Part shown: positions 7,717 through 15,011 of the stretch, in pieces
Layout of the letters: each line of letters starts with the position of its first letter
Position numbering within the stretch: position 1 is the stretch's first letter
Assembly: GCA_022839625.1 (NCBI GenBank)
Contig: JALHJL010000027.1
Location: forward strand, 1-64,000
Length of the DNA stretch: 64,000 nucleotides
DNA from: Phycisphaerales bacterium
Lineage (GTDB): Bacteria > Planctomycetota > Phycisphaerae > UBA1845 > Fen-1342
Direction: 5' to 3'
Made by a program: the position numbers and the translations under genes
The notes under the pieces: generated by a model
Told to the model about the DNA's origin: nothing
Databases searched by the model: none
Seen by the model: the letters and a program-made list of their open reading frames with translations, nothing else

Positions 7717-8310
7717 CTATCCGGCGTACTCGAACAGGCCGCGATCGACCTTCCGAAAGCGCGAGGAGGCGCCCTTGTCGCGGAGCTCTCTCAGGAGCGC
7801 CGCGTACAACGTCGAGGCCGGCGTCCGCCCGTTCGGGCTCGACCACAGCCCACGCTCCGCCATCGCGTCGATCATCTCCTTGGCCCGCATCGGCTGGCCG
7901 GCGTCGGCGAGGACCTGGGCCGCGGCGTCGAGCGCGCTGACGCGCTTCGGCTTCGGTTCCGCGGCGGGCTTGCGCGTGCGGGTTTTCTTCGCGGGCACCG
8001 GCTGGCCAGTGATGACTTCGACCGTCGGGTTGACGTCGGGCCCCGCAGCCTCCGCGCGGGCGGCGGCGATGCCTTCATCGGCGGGCGTGATTTCCGCGCT
8101 GGCCTTCTTCGACCGCCGGTTCGCCGGCGCCGCGTCGCCGACCGCCCGCCGCAGGCGCTGGGCGCTCTTGATGCGGATGCGCTTGCCGGTGGCGGTGTTC
8201 GTCGCGTTCCACCCTCCATGCGTGTTGGTGCTGTCGATTCGCACCGTCACGATGCGGTCGCTCACTTTGGCGCTGTACGTGTGCCCGATCTTGATCTCGT
8301 CCTTCTTCAT
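7717..8310 (-). CDS. HARE-HTH domain protein
   Basis: 197 residues. Residues 1-60 form a small beta-rich basic module (KIGHTYSAKVSDRIVTVRID). A Lys/Arg/Ala/Pro linker follows (about 60-125). The C-terminal 70 residues match the HARE-type winged helix of HB1/ASXL and some restriction enzymes: SALDAAAQVLADAGQPMRAKEM, then YAALLRELRDKG and FRKVDRGLFEYAG. Such domains bind DNA or recruit effectors to it. AAGGAGACGGCC precedes the ATG. It is the last gene of a leftward series starting near 10.2 kb and may be its regulator. Confidence 0.75.
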   Translation of the reverse strand: MKKDEIKIGHTYSAKVSDRIVTVRIDSTNTHGGWNATNTATGKRIRIKSAQRLRRAVGDAAPANRRSKKASAEITPADEGIAAARAEAAGPDVNPTVEVITGQPVPAKKTRTRKPAAEPKPKRVSALDAAAQVLADAGQPMRAKEMIDAMAERGLWSSPNGRTPASTLYAALLRELRDKGASSRFRKVDRGLFEYAG

Positions 8311-8391
8311 GGCCGTCTCCTTGTGTGGTTGGCCTCGTCAGGCCCGGGTCTCCAGCGCCCGGGCGACCCGCCGCGGCGGGTTTCGGCGGCT

Positions 8392-8721
8392 TCAGGCGAG
8401 CAGGTCGTCGTACGCCTCGAGCTTGGTCAGCGCGGCTTGGACGTCGTCCCACAGACTGGTGCGGAGCCAGACCAGCGCCATGTGCGCGTCCTTCGTGTTC
8501 TCCGCGGACTCGATCCGGCCGATCGCCTCGCTCAGCTTGTCGCGGAGCCAGGTCATGTCCTCGTGGGCCTTCAGGGCGATGTACGCGGCCTTGACCGCGA
8601 GGTCCGCCTTGCGGCCGTCGTCGGTCGCGTCGCCGATGTTGCCGGCCTGGTGGGCGGCGATGCGGTTGGCCAAGGCCCGCTCGACGATCGGCAGCGTCTT
8701 CTCGTTCTTCTTCGCTGGCAT
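8392..8721 (-). CDS. Hypothetical helical phage protein, 109 aa
   Basis: Not recognised. The ATG follows CCGGAGGAGAGCACC. The product is charged, soluble and predicted largely helical (NRIAAHQAGNIGDATDDG, LRDKLSEAIGRIESAE), without membrane segments. It is one of a run of small leftward genes each with its own strong ribosome binding site and gaps of 15-80 bases. Confidence 0.6.
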   Translation of the reverse strand: MPAKKNEKTLPIVERALANRIAAHQAGNIGDATDDGRKADLAVKAAYIALKAHEDMTWLRDKLSEAIGRIESAENTKDAHMALVWLRTSLWDDVQAALTKLEAYDDLLA

Positions 8722-8736
8722 GGTGCTCTCCTCCGG

Positions 8737-8961
8737 TTAGTTGACGGGGACCGTGATGATGCGGTGCGTGCCGTCCGACATCTCGTGATCACACAGGTAC
8801 GCGAACGCGACGCCCGCGGCGGCCAGGCGGTCGATCTCAGCCTGCTCGGCGACGTAGTTCTTGCCGCCAAGCAGGATCGCCTCGCCCTTGCCGCTGGCGT
8901 ACGTCCACTGGATGGCCTCGTGGGCCGTCGGGAACTCGATCGCTTTGATTTCGATGCTCAT
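8737..8961 (-). CDS. Hypothetical small phage protein, 74 aa
   Basis: Not recognised. ATG preceded by GCGGAGGAGCAGCG. The order of strands and helices (IKAIEFPTAHEAIQWTYA, then LLGGKNYVAEQAEIDRLAA, then HRIITVPVN) suggests a compact alpha/beta fold. Lies 15 bases from both neighbours in the leftward cluster. Confidence 0.6.
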   Translation of the reverse strand: MSIEIKAIEFPTAHEAIQWTYASGKGEAILLGGKNYVAEQAEIDRLAAAGVAFAYLCDHEMSDGTHRIITVPVN

Positions 8962-8976
8962 CGCTGCTCCTCCGCG

Positions 8977-9318
8977 TTAGTTGCCAAACACGTGCTCGGC
9001 CAGCCCGGCCGCCAGCAGGTCGACGATCGTGGCGGCGATGGGCGTGGTCGGACGGATGTCCCAGCCGCGGTCGAAGTTCGCGGCCGTCGTCTGTGTATCG
9101 AGGTGCTTGAGCCACAGCTTCGAGATGCGGCTGCCCTCCAACTCGAAATCCGGCGACTCGGCGTGCTCGGGGAAGACCAGGGCGTCGAAGCGGTGCCCGG
9201 CAATCGTGCCGACCACCCACGACCCGCCGCAACTCGTGCGGCGCTGGACCTTCGTGATTCGCAGCGTCTCCAGGATCTCGCTGGCGTCCGGCGTCTGGTT
9301 TGTGTGGTTCGTCGTCAT
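8977..9318 (-). CDS. Hypothetical phage protein, 113 aa
   Basis: Function unknown. ATG preceded by AAGGAGAAACGCCG. A central beta-rich part (SCGGSWVVGTIAGHRFDALVFPEHA) is followed by LWLKHLDTQTTAANFDRGWD. The same central pattern recurs in small plasmid and phage proteins of unknown role. Its leader is duplicated upstream of the gene at 10006-10206. Confidence 0.62.
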   Translation of the reverse strand: MTTNHTNQTPDASEILETLRITKVQRRTSCGGSWVVGTIAGHRFDALVFPEHAESPDFELEGSRISKLWLKHLDTQTTAANFDRGWDIRPTTPIAATIVDLLAAGLAEHVFGN

Positions 9319-9396
9319 CGGCGTTTCTCCTTCGCGTTGCGACAGTCACATCAGTTCGCTGCTTTTCGCCGGGAATCCACTCGCGGGGCCGGAATT
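9319..9396 (-). promoter_or_regulatory. Leader A of a duplicated upstream region
   Basis: On the minus strand this stretch shares TTCCCG(G)CGAAAA, an AGCGA block, ATGTG, CTGT and GGAGAAACG in the same order with 10207-10296, although the latter is not coding in the same way. It includes the 3' end of the 9346-9711 gene. The shared blocks may be a common promoter or regulatory leader, or a decayed gene duplicate. Confidence 0.4.
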
Positions 9397-9711
9397 CTGC
9401 GATTTTGCAGCGGAATCTGCGGCTGGTCCGAGTGCGCTCTCGGGCGCGGCGGGAACCCGCCTTTCGCCCGCGTTCAGCATGCCGACCAGCGCGTCCAACC
9501 CGGCGCCGCGGTCGTGGGCACCGTCCTGGTAGCCCTGCACGTAGGCCTGCAGCAGCGCGCGGCGGACTTGCGGCCCGTAGACCTCGTGGAAGTCGAGCCG
9601 GTCCAGCCGACGGCACTCGAGCGTCTCAATCCCCAGGCGGCCCTGCGCGATACCGGCCAGCAGCGCCTCGATGCGGGCGGGTGTGGTCGTCTTTGTCTTG
9701 CGCTTCGACAT
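9346..9711 (-). CDS. Small DUF6900-like protein, 121 aa
   Basis: The middle segment (TLECRRLDRLDFHEVYGPQVRRALLQAYVQGYQDG) resembles the short DUF6900 family found on plasmids and phages, where LDFHE is followed by an amphipathic helix. The C-terminal 45 residues are Ala/Ser/Pro-rich and probably disordered. No biochemical role is known. The start follows CAACGGAGCCACGACC. Confidence 0.55.
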   Translation of the reverse strand: MSKRKTKTTTPARIEALLAGIAQGRLGIETLECRRLDRLDFHEVYGPQVRRALLQAYVQGYQDGAHDRGAGLDALVGMLNAGERRVPAAPESALGPAADSAAKSQNSGPASGFPAKSSELM

Positions 9712-9741
9712 GGTCGTGGCTCCGTTGGGTGCGCGCTGTGC

Positions 9742-9975
9742 TCACCAGCCTTCGATCTCCCGGATCACGCGGCCGGTGAGCAGCGGAATGGCTCGGCCGT
9801 CGGGCGTGATGGCGTACAGGCTGGCGCCCGTGCGGGCCGCCGCCCGCCACGCGGCGTTGAACGCGGTGCTATGGCTGCGGAAGGTCCGCGTGTCGCCCGT
9901 GATGCGGTAGCCACCGTCGACCTTCCGGATGCTGATCCGCGTGGTCCGCTTCGTCGTGTTGCGCTTCGTGGTCAT
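9742..9975 (-). CDS. Hypothetical basic phage protein, 77 aa
   Basis: ATG 9975 is chosen over the ATG 18 bases upstream because CGAGGAGCAATCCCG sits directly before it. A Thr/Lys/Arg-rich head (TTKRNTTKRTTRISIRKVD) precedes GGYRITGDTRTFRSHSTAFNAAW, a strand-helix pattern. No family is recognised; the charge suggests nucleic-acid binding. Confidence 0.55.
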   Translation of the reverse strand: MTTKRNTTKRTTRISIRKVDGGYRITGDTRTFRSHSTAFNAAWRAAARTGASLYAITPDGRAIPLLTGRVIREIEGW

Positions 9976-10005
9976 CGGGATTGCTCCTCGCATTGGTCTG
10001 GGGGG

Positions 10006-10206
10006 TTACGCCAGCGTGGGAACGAACAACTCGCCGACCTCCCAGATCTCGCGTCCGGTGGCGGTTTGGACCAGGTACGACCAGGCGTCGAGGCCGTTGC
10101 GGCGGAAGGTGCAGACTCGGACGATCTTGCCGGGCTCGCCGTCTTCGCGGCTGACCACCAGGGTCCCGGGCGTCAGGCGGCGGTTCGTTTTCGTGGTCGC
10201 GTTCAT
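10006..10206 (-). CDS. Hypothetical small phage protein, 66 aa
   Basis: ATG 10206 is preceded by GATGGAGAAACGACG; longer in-frame starts would run through the duplicated leader. The sequence is a small beta-barrel-like module (TPGTLVVSREDGEPGKIVRVCTFR, then WSYLVQTATGREIWEVGELF), similar in layout to KOW/SH3-like folds. First gene of the leftward early cluster. Confidence 0.55.
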   Translation of the reverse strand: MNATTKTNRRLTPGTLVVSREDGEPGKIVRVCTFRRNGLDAWSYLVQTATGREIWEVGELFVPTLA

Positions 10207-10296
10207 CGTCGTTTCTCCATCGCGTACGCCCCATGCGTACAGACACATGAGTCGCTCGTTTTCGCGGGAAAGCAAGGCGATGTGGCGAGGAATTCG
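10207..10296 (-). promoter_or_regulatory. Leader B of the duplicated upstream region
   Basis: Copy of the 9319-9396 region, placed upstream of the first gene in the leftward cluster. The 254-base gap to the rightward gene at 10461 must hold divergent promoters, but no clear -10/-35 pair is visible. Confidence 0.4.
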
Positions 10297-10460
10297 AGAG
10301 ACTCTTGCATGTCTTGGCGCCAGGTCCGAGTCAGCGGCCAGCCTGGCCATGAGAGCGCTCTCGCCTGCACCGGGGCGGCCTGGACCCGTTACTCGTTACA
10401 TACGCCGCCCTGGGGCCGCCCTGTCGGGCCCGGGGGCGTACCCGTGCGGGAGTTGGCGTA

Positions 10461-10670
10461 ATGGCGGGCGCCGAGGCCAAGCTGAACCCCACGGCGCTCC
10501 CCGTGGCGGAGGCCGCCCGGCTGCTCTCCGCGGTCGGTGGCCAGGCCGTCACCGTGGAGATGTTGCAGGCCGACCTGGCCGCCGGCGCTCCCACCAATGC
10601 CGACGGCACGCTCAACCTGGTTCACTACGCGGCGTGGCTCGTACGGGAGATGGCGTCCGGTGCCGATTGA
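10461..10670 (+). CDS. Small phage protein before the terminase, 69 aa
   Basis: First rightward gene of the late module. The ATG is at 10461 and the stop overlaps the terminase start by 11 bases. The sequence is helical (LPVAEAARLLSAVGGQAVTVEMLQADLAAGAPTN) and shares its layout with the terminase N-terminus (LVRLLNSTPLGEVISERQLHRHR): both look like short HTH-type segments. A role as small terminase subunit is possible but unproved. Confidence 0.6.
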   Translation: MAGAEAKLNPTALPVAEAARLLSAVGGQAVTVEMLQADLAAGAPTNADGTLNLVHYAAWLVREMASGAD

Positions 10671-12963
10671 CCCGCGCAAACTGAAGCCGACCGAACTGGT
10701 ACGGCTGCTCAACAGCACGCCGCTCGGCGAGGTCATCTCCGAGCGGCAGCTGCACCGCCACCGCGCGCGGGCGGGCTTTCGGATCGGCGACGGGCGCACG
10801 GTCGATCTGCTGCGCTACGTGGCATGGTTGACGATCGAACGGCACCGGCCGCGGCCCGCACCGGACGGACTCACCGGCTACGAAGCGCACAAGGAGCGCG
10901 CCGCGCAGCGCAATCGGGAGATGGCGCTGCTGGGGCGCGACATCGCCGCGGGTGAGTGGGTCCACGCGCCGCGGAATCCTGAGCAGCGGACCCAAGCCGA
11001 ACGCAACTTCCGCCACTTCTGCGAGGTGTATTTTCCGCAGACGTTTCATCTGCCCTGGTCGCCCGACCACCTGAAGGTGATTCGGAAGATCGAGCAGGCC
11101 GTGCTGGAAGGCGGCCTGTTCGCGATGGCGATGCCGCGCGGCAGCGGCAAGACGTCGCTATGTGAAGTCGCCTGCCTGTGGGCGCTGGTGTACGGGCACC
11201 GCGAGTTCGTCGCGCTGATCGGCAGCGACGAGGAGCACGCGGCAAGCATGCTCGATAGCATCAAGGTCGAGTTGGAGTCGAACGACCTGCTCGAGGACGA
11301 CTTCTCCGAGGTCGTGGGGCCGGTGCGGGCGCTAGAGGGCATCCACCAGCGCGCCGCGGGCCAGCTCTACCAGGGGAAGCAGACGCACATCGGCTGGACG
11401 GCGCGGGAGATCGTGCTGCCGACGTTGCCGCCACTGGCGTGGCTAGGCAATCACTCGCCGGCATCGAACGGCGCGATCGTCTGCGTGGCCGGTATCACGG
11501 GCCGCATCCGCGGCATGAAGCACAAGCGCGCCGACGGTTCATCTGTGCGCCCGTCGCTCGTGCTGATTGACGATCCACAGACCGATGAATCCGCCCGCAG
11601 CCCGAGCCAGTGCATGACGCGCGAGCGAATCCTCGCCGGCGCGATTCTGGGCCTGGCCGGACCGGGGCGGAAGATTGCCGGCCTGATGACGCTCACGGTG
11701 GTCCGGCCGGACGACCTGGCCGACCGCATCCTGGATCGCGAGAAGCACCCGCAGTGGCAAGGCGAGCGGACAAAGATGGTCTACGCCTGGCCCACGGACG
11801 AAGCGCTGTGGGCCCGCTACGCCGAATTGTGGCGATTGGGGATGCAGGCCGACCGCGGGATTGCTGACGCCACGGAATTCTACCGTGCCAACCGCGCGGC
11901 GATGGACGCCGGCGCGGTGATCGCCTGGCCCGAGCGACACCATCCGGACGAATTGTCGGCGATCCAGCACGCCATGAACCTCAAGCTCGACCGGGGGGAA
12001 GCGGCGTTCTGGGCGGAGTACCAGAACGAGCCGCTGCCTGAGGAGCAGGTCGATGACGAGTTGCTCACGGTCGACCAGATCCTGGCGAAGCTCAACGGCC
12101 AGCGGCGCGGCGAGGTGCCGCTGGCGGCCACGCACGTGACGATGTTCGTGGACGTCCAGGCCAAGGCGCTCTTCTGGCTCGTCGCCGCGTGGGAGAACGA
12201 CTTCAGCGGCTACGTCCTCGACTACGGGACCGAGCCGGATCAGAAGGCCGAGTACTTCACGCTGCGTGACATTCGGCGCACGCTCGCGGCCGCAACGCCA
12301 CGCGCCGGCATCGAAGGGGCAATCTATGCCGGCCTCGAGCGGCTGGCCGAGCGCACGCTCGGGCGCGAATGGCAGCGCGACGACGGGGCGCAGGTGCGGA
12401 TCGACCGCTGCCTGATCGACGCGAACTGGGGCCAATCATCCGACGTCGTGTACCAGTTCTGCCGGCAGAGCAAGTTCGCCGGTGTGGTGCTGCCCAGCCA
12501 CGGTCGGTATGTCGGCGCGTCATCGATCCCGTTTTCCGAGTACAAGCGGAAGCGCGGCGACCGCGTGGGGCTGAACTGGCGCATTCCCGTGATCACCGGC
12601 CGGCGGACCGTTCGGCACGTCGTCTTCGACACGAACTACTGGAAGTCGTTCATCCAGGCCCGCTTGGCCGTGCCGATGGGCGATCCCGGCTGTCTGTCCC
12701 TGTTTGGCCGGCAAGCGGAGCGCAACCGACTACTCGCCGAGCATCTGACCAGCGAGTACCGCGTGAAGACGGAAGGCCGGGGCCGGACCGTCGATGAGTG
12801 GAAACTGCGGGTGGATGGTCTCGACAACCACTGGCTGGATTGCCTGGTTGGCTGCGCTGTGGCGGCTTCGATGGGCGGCGCTGCGCCGCCCGGGCTGGTG
12901 GGCGACACGCCGAAGGCCCGTCCGGCCGTGCGGCTTTCGGAATTGCGGAGATCCCGGCGATGA
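10660..12963 (+). CDS. Phage terminase large subunit
   Basis: 767 residues from GTG 10660. An N-terminal extension of about 130 residues precedes the motor. Walker A is AMPRGSGKTS at about 156-165; Walker B is VLIDDPQTDE near 300; the C-terminal RNase H-like nuclease begins at MFVDVQAK near 494 with a second acidic strand in CLIDANWG. The enzyme cuts and pumps DNA into the prohead at the portal. The longer than usual N-terminus carries a short HTH-like segment that may replace a separate small subunit. The stop overlaps the next start (ATGA). Confidence 0.93.
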   Translation: MPIDPRKLKPTELVRLLNSTPLGEVISERQLHRHRARAGFRIGDGRTVDLLRYVAWLTIERHRPRPAPDGLTGYEAHKERAAQRNREMALLGRDIAAGEWVHAPRNPEQRTQAERNFRHFCEVYFPQTFHLPWSPDHLKVIRKIEQAVLEGGLFAMAMPRGSGKTSLCEVACLWALVYGHREFVALIGSDEEHAASMLDSIKVELESNDLLEDDFSEVVGPVRALEGIHQRAAGQLYQGKQTHIGWTAREIVLPTLPPLAWLGNHSPASNGAIVCVAGITGRIRGMKHKRADGSSVRPSLVLIDDPQTDESARSPSQCMTRERILAGAILGLAGPGRKIAGLMTLTVVRPDDLADRILDREKHPQWQGERTKMVYAWPTDEALWARYAELWRLGMQADRGIADATEFYRANRAAMDAGAVIAWPERHHPDELSAIQHAMNLKLDRGEAAFWAEYQNEPLPEEQVDDELLTVDQILAKLNGQRRGEVPLAATHVTMFVDVQAKALFWLVAAWENDFSGYVLDYGTEPDQKAEYFTLRDIRRTLAAATPRAGIEGAIYAGLERLAERTLGREWQRDDGAQVRIDRCLIDANWGQSSDVVYQFCRQSKFAGVVLPSHGRYVGASSIPFSEYKRKRGDRVGLNWRIPVITGRRTVRHVVFDTNYWKSFIQARLAVPMGDPGCLSLFGRQAERNRLLAEHLTSEYRVKTEGRGRTVDEWKLRVDGLDNHWLDCLVGCAVAASMGGAAPPGLVGDTPKARPAVRLSELRRSRR

Positions 12964-13142
12964 AGGACTTGCCGAGCACGACCGCTGGGCAGGCCCCACG
13001 CGGGCTGGAATGCCCGCGCTGCGGATGCCGGCATTTTCGAGTGGTCTACACGCGCGCTGCCCAAGGGGGCCGCATCATGCGGCGCCGGGAGTGCCGACAC
13101 TGTGGACGCCGCATTACCACCTCCGAACGCGTCGGCATTTAG
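12960..13142 (+). CDS. NrdR-like zinc-ribbon protein, 60 aa
   Basis: Starts inside the terminase stop (ATGA). Four cysteines lie in two pairs, CPRCGCRHF and RRRECRHCGRRITTSE; the second block matches the zinc-ribbon end of NrdR repressors but the ATP-cone is absent. Small zinc ribbons are frequent beside phage terminases and may aid DNA or protein binding. Function is inferred. Confidence 0.75.
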   Translation: MKDLPSTTAGQAPRGLECPRCGCRHFRVVYTRAAQGGRIMRRRECRHCGRRITTSERVGI

Positions 13143-13236
13143 TCCGTCCACCGTCGCCATGTCTACCGGTGGAACAATTCCCGTGGTCGGCAGCATCCAT
13201 CCGACAGCCCGGCTCGGCGTGGCGTATGTAACCCGT

Positions 13237-13307
13237 AGCGGGATGGTGTAACGGCAACATGCCGGCTTCATGCGCCGGCGCTGCGGGTTCAAGTCCCGCT
13301 CCCGCAA
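13237..13307 (+). tRNA. tRNA-Met (anticodon CAU)
   Basis: 71 nt, CCA not encoded. Folded by hand: acceptor 13237-13243/13300-13306 with six pairs and an A-A mismatch at 1:72; D-stem GTGT/ACAT (13246-13249/13257-13260); anticodon stem CCGGC/GCCGG with loop TTCATGC (CAU at 13269-13271); 4-nt variable loop; T-stem GCGGG/CCCGC with loop TTCAAGT. It is probably an elongator Met, or Ile if the C is lysidine-modified, because the anticodon stem lacks the three consecutive G-C pairs of initiators. It lies between the zinc-ribbon and portal-side genes and is likely phage-encoded. Confidence 0.85.
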
Positions 13308-13320
13308 GTTGGAGCACGCG

Positions 13321-13515
13321 ATGCCTGAGGAAATCGCCAACGCGATCCACGAGGCGGCCCAGCAGCCGGCTGAGGTGTCGGTCGACGGCCAGACGGTCAA
13401 GCAGCAGCCGCTGCGCGACCAGATCGAGGCGGATCGGTACCTCGCCAGCAAGGAGGCAGCCAAACGGGGCCTCGGCGTGCGGATGACGAAGGTCGTGCCC
13501 CCGGGAGCGGTGTGA
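13321..13515 (+). CDS. Small virion-module protein, 64 aa
   Basis: ATG at 13321, 14 bases after the tRNA, with TTGGAGCACGCG upstream. The product is helical (EEIANAIHEAAQQPAEV) and ends DRYLASKEAAKRGLGVRMTKVVPPGAV. Its stop overlaps the portal start (GTGA). Short proteins ending in this style are usual between terminase and portal, where they serve as head-completion (gpW-like) or scaffold accessory proteins. Exact role unknown. Confidence 0.7.
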   Translation: MPEEIANAIHEAAQQPAEVSVDGQTVKQQPLRDQIEADRYLASKEAAKRGLGVRMTKVVPPGAV

Positions 13516-15011
13516 CGGTGTTCCAGTGGCTGCGACAACTTGGCGTGCGGAAGGCCAAGGGCGCCACAGCGCCTCGCGGCCGTCTGCTGGTCGTGCGCGG
13601 CAAGTATGACGCCGCCCAGACGACGCCCGAAAACCGCCGCCACTGGGCGAATGCCGACCACCTTTCTGCCGACGCGGCCATGGGCGCCGACGTCCGGCGG
13701 GTGCTACGCAGCCGGGCCCGCTACGAGGTCGCCAACAACAGCTACGCCAAAGGCATCGTGCTGACGCTTGCAAACTACGTCGTCGGCACCGGTCCGCGGC
13801 TGCAGATGCTCACCGACGATTCGGAAGCCAACCGCCTCATCGAGCAGGAGTTCATGCGTTGGGCCAAGGCGATCGGCCTGGCCCACAAGCTCCGCACGAT
13901 GCGCACCGCACAATGCGAGAGCGGCGAGTGCTTTGGCCTGCTGACCAGCAACCCACGCATCGCCGCGCCGGTGCAGCTCGACCTGCGGCTGATCGAAGCC
14001 GACCAGGTCTCGACGCCGTTCGGTGTGCTGCCGCCGGAGGAGCGGGCGGTCGACGGCATCGTCTTCGACGGGTTCGGCAACCCGATCGCGTACTACGTGC
14101 TGCGGCGCCATCCCGGCGACCAGCGTGCCTGGCGCGCCGGCCCTGACGACTACAACCTCATGCCCGTGGAATCGGTCGTGCACCTGTTCCGGGCGGAGCG
14201 CCCGGCGCAGAGCCGCGGCATCCCGGAGGTCACCAGCTCGTTGTCGCTGTTTGCGACGCTGCGGCGCTACACGCTCGCCGTGCTCGGCGCGGCGGAACAG
14301 GCCGCGCTGCCCAGCGGTGTCATCTACACCGATGCGCCTGCGGACGCCGAGTCGGCCGCGGTTGAGCCGATGGACACGGTCGAGATGGACCGCGGCACGT
14401 GGATGACGATGCCGTACGGCTGGAAGATCGGCCAGGTCAAGGCCGAGCAGCCCACGACGGTCTACGGCGACTTCAAGCATGAGGTGATCAACGAGATCGC
14501 CCGGTGCTTGAACATGCCGTTCAATATCGCCGCCGGCAATTCCTCGGGCTACAACTACGCCTCGGGGCGGCTCGACCATCAGGCGTTCTTCAAAGCGATC
14601 CGCGTCGACCAGAACTTCCTCGGCGACATGGTGCTCGACCGGCTGCTGAAAGCGTGGCTGGACGAGGCCGTGCTCATCGAGGGCTACCTGCCGCAGTGGC
14701 TGCGGCAGCTGGGGGTCGACCTGCCGCACCAGTGGTTCTGGGACGGATTTGAGCACGTCGATCCGCAGAAGGAAGCTGGCGCGCAGGCCACGCGGCTGCA
14801 GAGCAACACGACGACCCTCGCGGCGGAGTACGCCAAGGCCGGGCTCGATTGGGAATCCGAGCTCCGCCAGCGCGCCCGCGAGTTGGCGCTGATGCGTGAG
14901 CTGGGGCTCACCGCGCAGACGCCGACTTCGCCAGCCGCCCCCACCGAAACCGACAGTCAGGAGGACGAGGACGATGTCACGGAAGGCGTCAACGCCCCCG
15001 CGCTCGCGTGA
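13512..15011 (+). CDS. Phage portal protein (lambda-type)
   Basis: 499 residues, typical for lambda B-like portals. GTG 13512 overlaps the previous stop. Family hallmarks include ANADHLSADAAMGADVRRVLRSRARYEVANNSYAKGI near the N-terminus, the LRLIEADQV strand, and NMPFNIAAGNSSGYNYASGRLDHQAF near 355-380. Portals form the dodecameric ring at one vertex through which terminase packages DNA. The C-terminal tail is acidic and disordered. Confidence 0.93.
   Translation: MTVFQWLRQLGVRKAKGATAPRGRLLVVRGKYDAAQTTPENRRHWANADHLSADAAMGADVRRVLRSRARYEVANNSYAKGIVLTLANYVVGTGPRLQMLTDDSEANRLIEQEFMRWAKAIGLAHKLRTMRTAQCESGECFGLLTSNPRIAAPVQLDLRLIEADQVSTPFGVLPPEERAVDGIVFDGFGNPIAYYVLRRHPGDQRAWRAGPDDYNLMPVESVVHLFRAERPAQSRGIPEVTSSLSLFATLRRYTLAVLGAAEQAALPSGVIYTDAPADAESAAVEPMDTVEMDRGTWMTMPYGWKIGQVKAEQPTTVYGDFKHEVINEIARCLNMPFNIAAGNSSGYNYASGRLDHQAFFKAIRVDQNFLGDMVLDRLLKAWLDEAVLIEGYLPQWLRQLGVDLPHQWFWDGFEHVDPQKEAGAQATRLQSNTTTLAAEYAKAGLDWESELRQRARELALMRELGLTAQTPTSPAAPTETDSQEDEDDVTEGVNAPALA

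Noticed and set aside
8366..8381. GC palindrome ACCCGCC-GC-GGCGGGT between two early genes as a terminator
   Set aside because: The loop is too short and there is no T-run; palindromes of this kind are expected in GC-rich DNA.
6838..10461. A 1207-codon open frame on the plus strand opposite the toxin-antitoxin and small-gene cluster
   Set aside because: It is antisense to at least eight genes with good ribosome binding sites and recognisable domains (Doc, AbrB, HARE); its composition is that of a GC-rich shadow frame.
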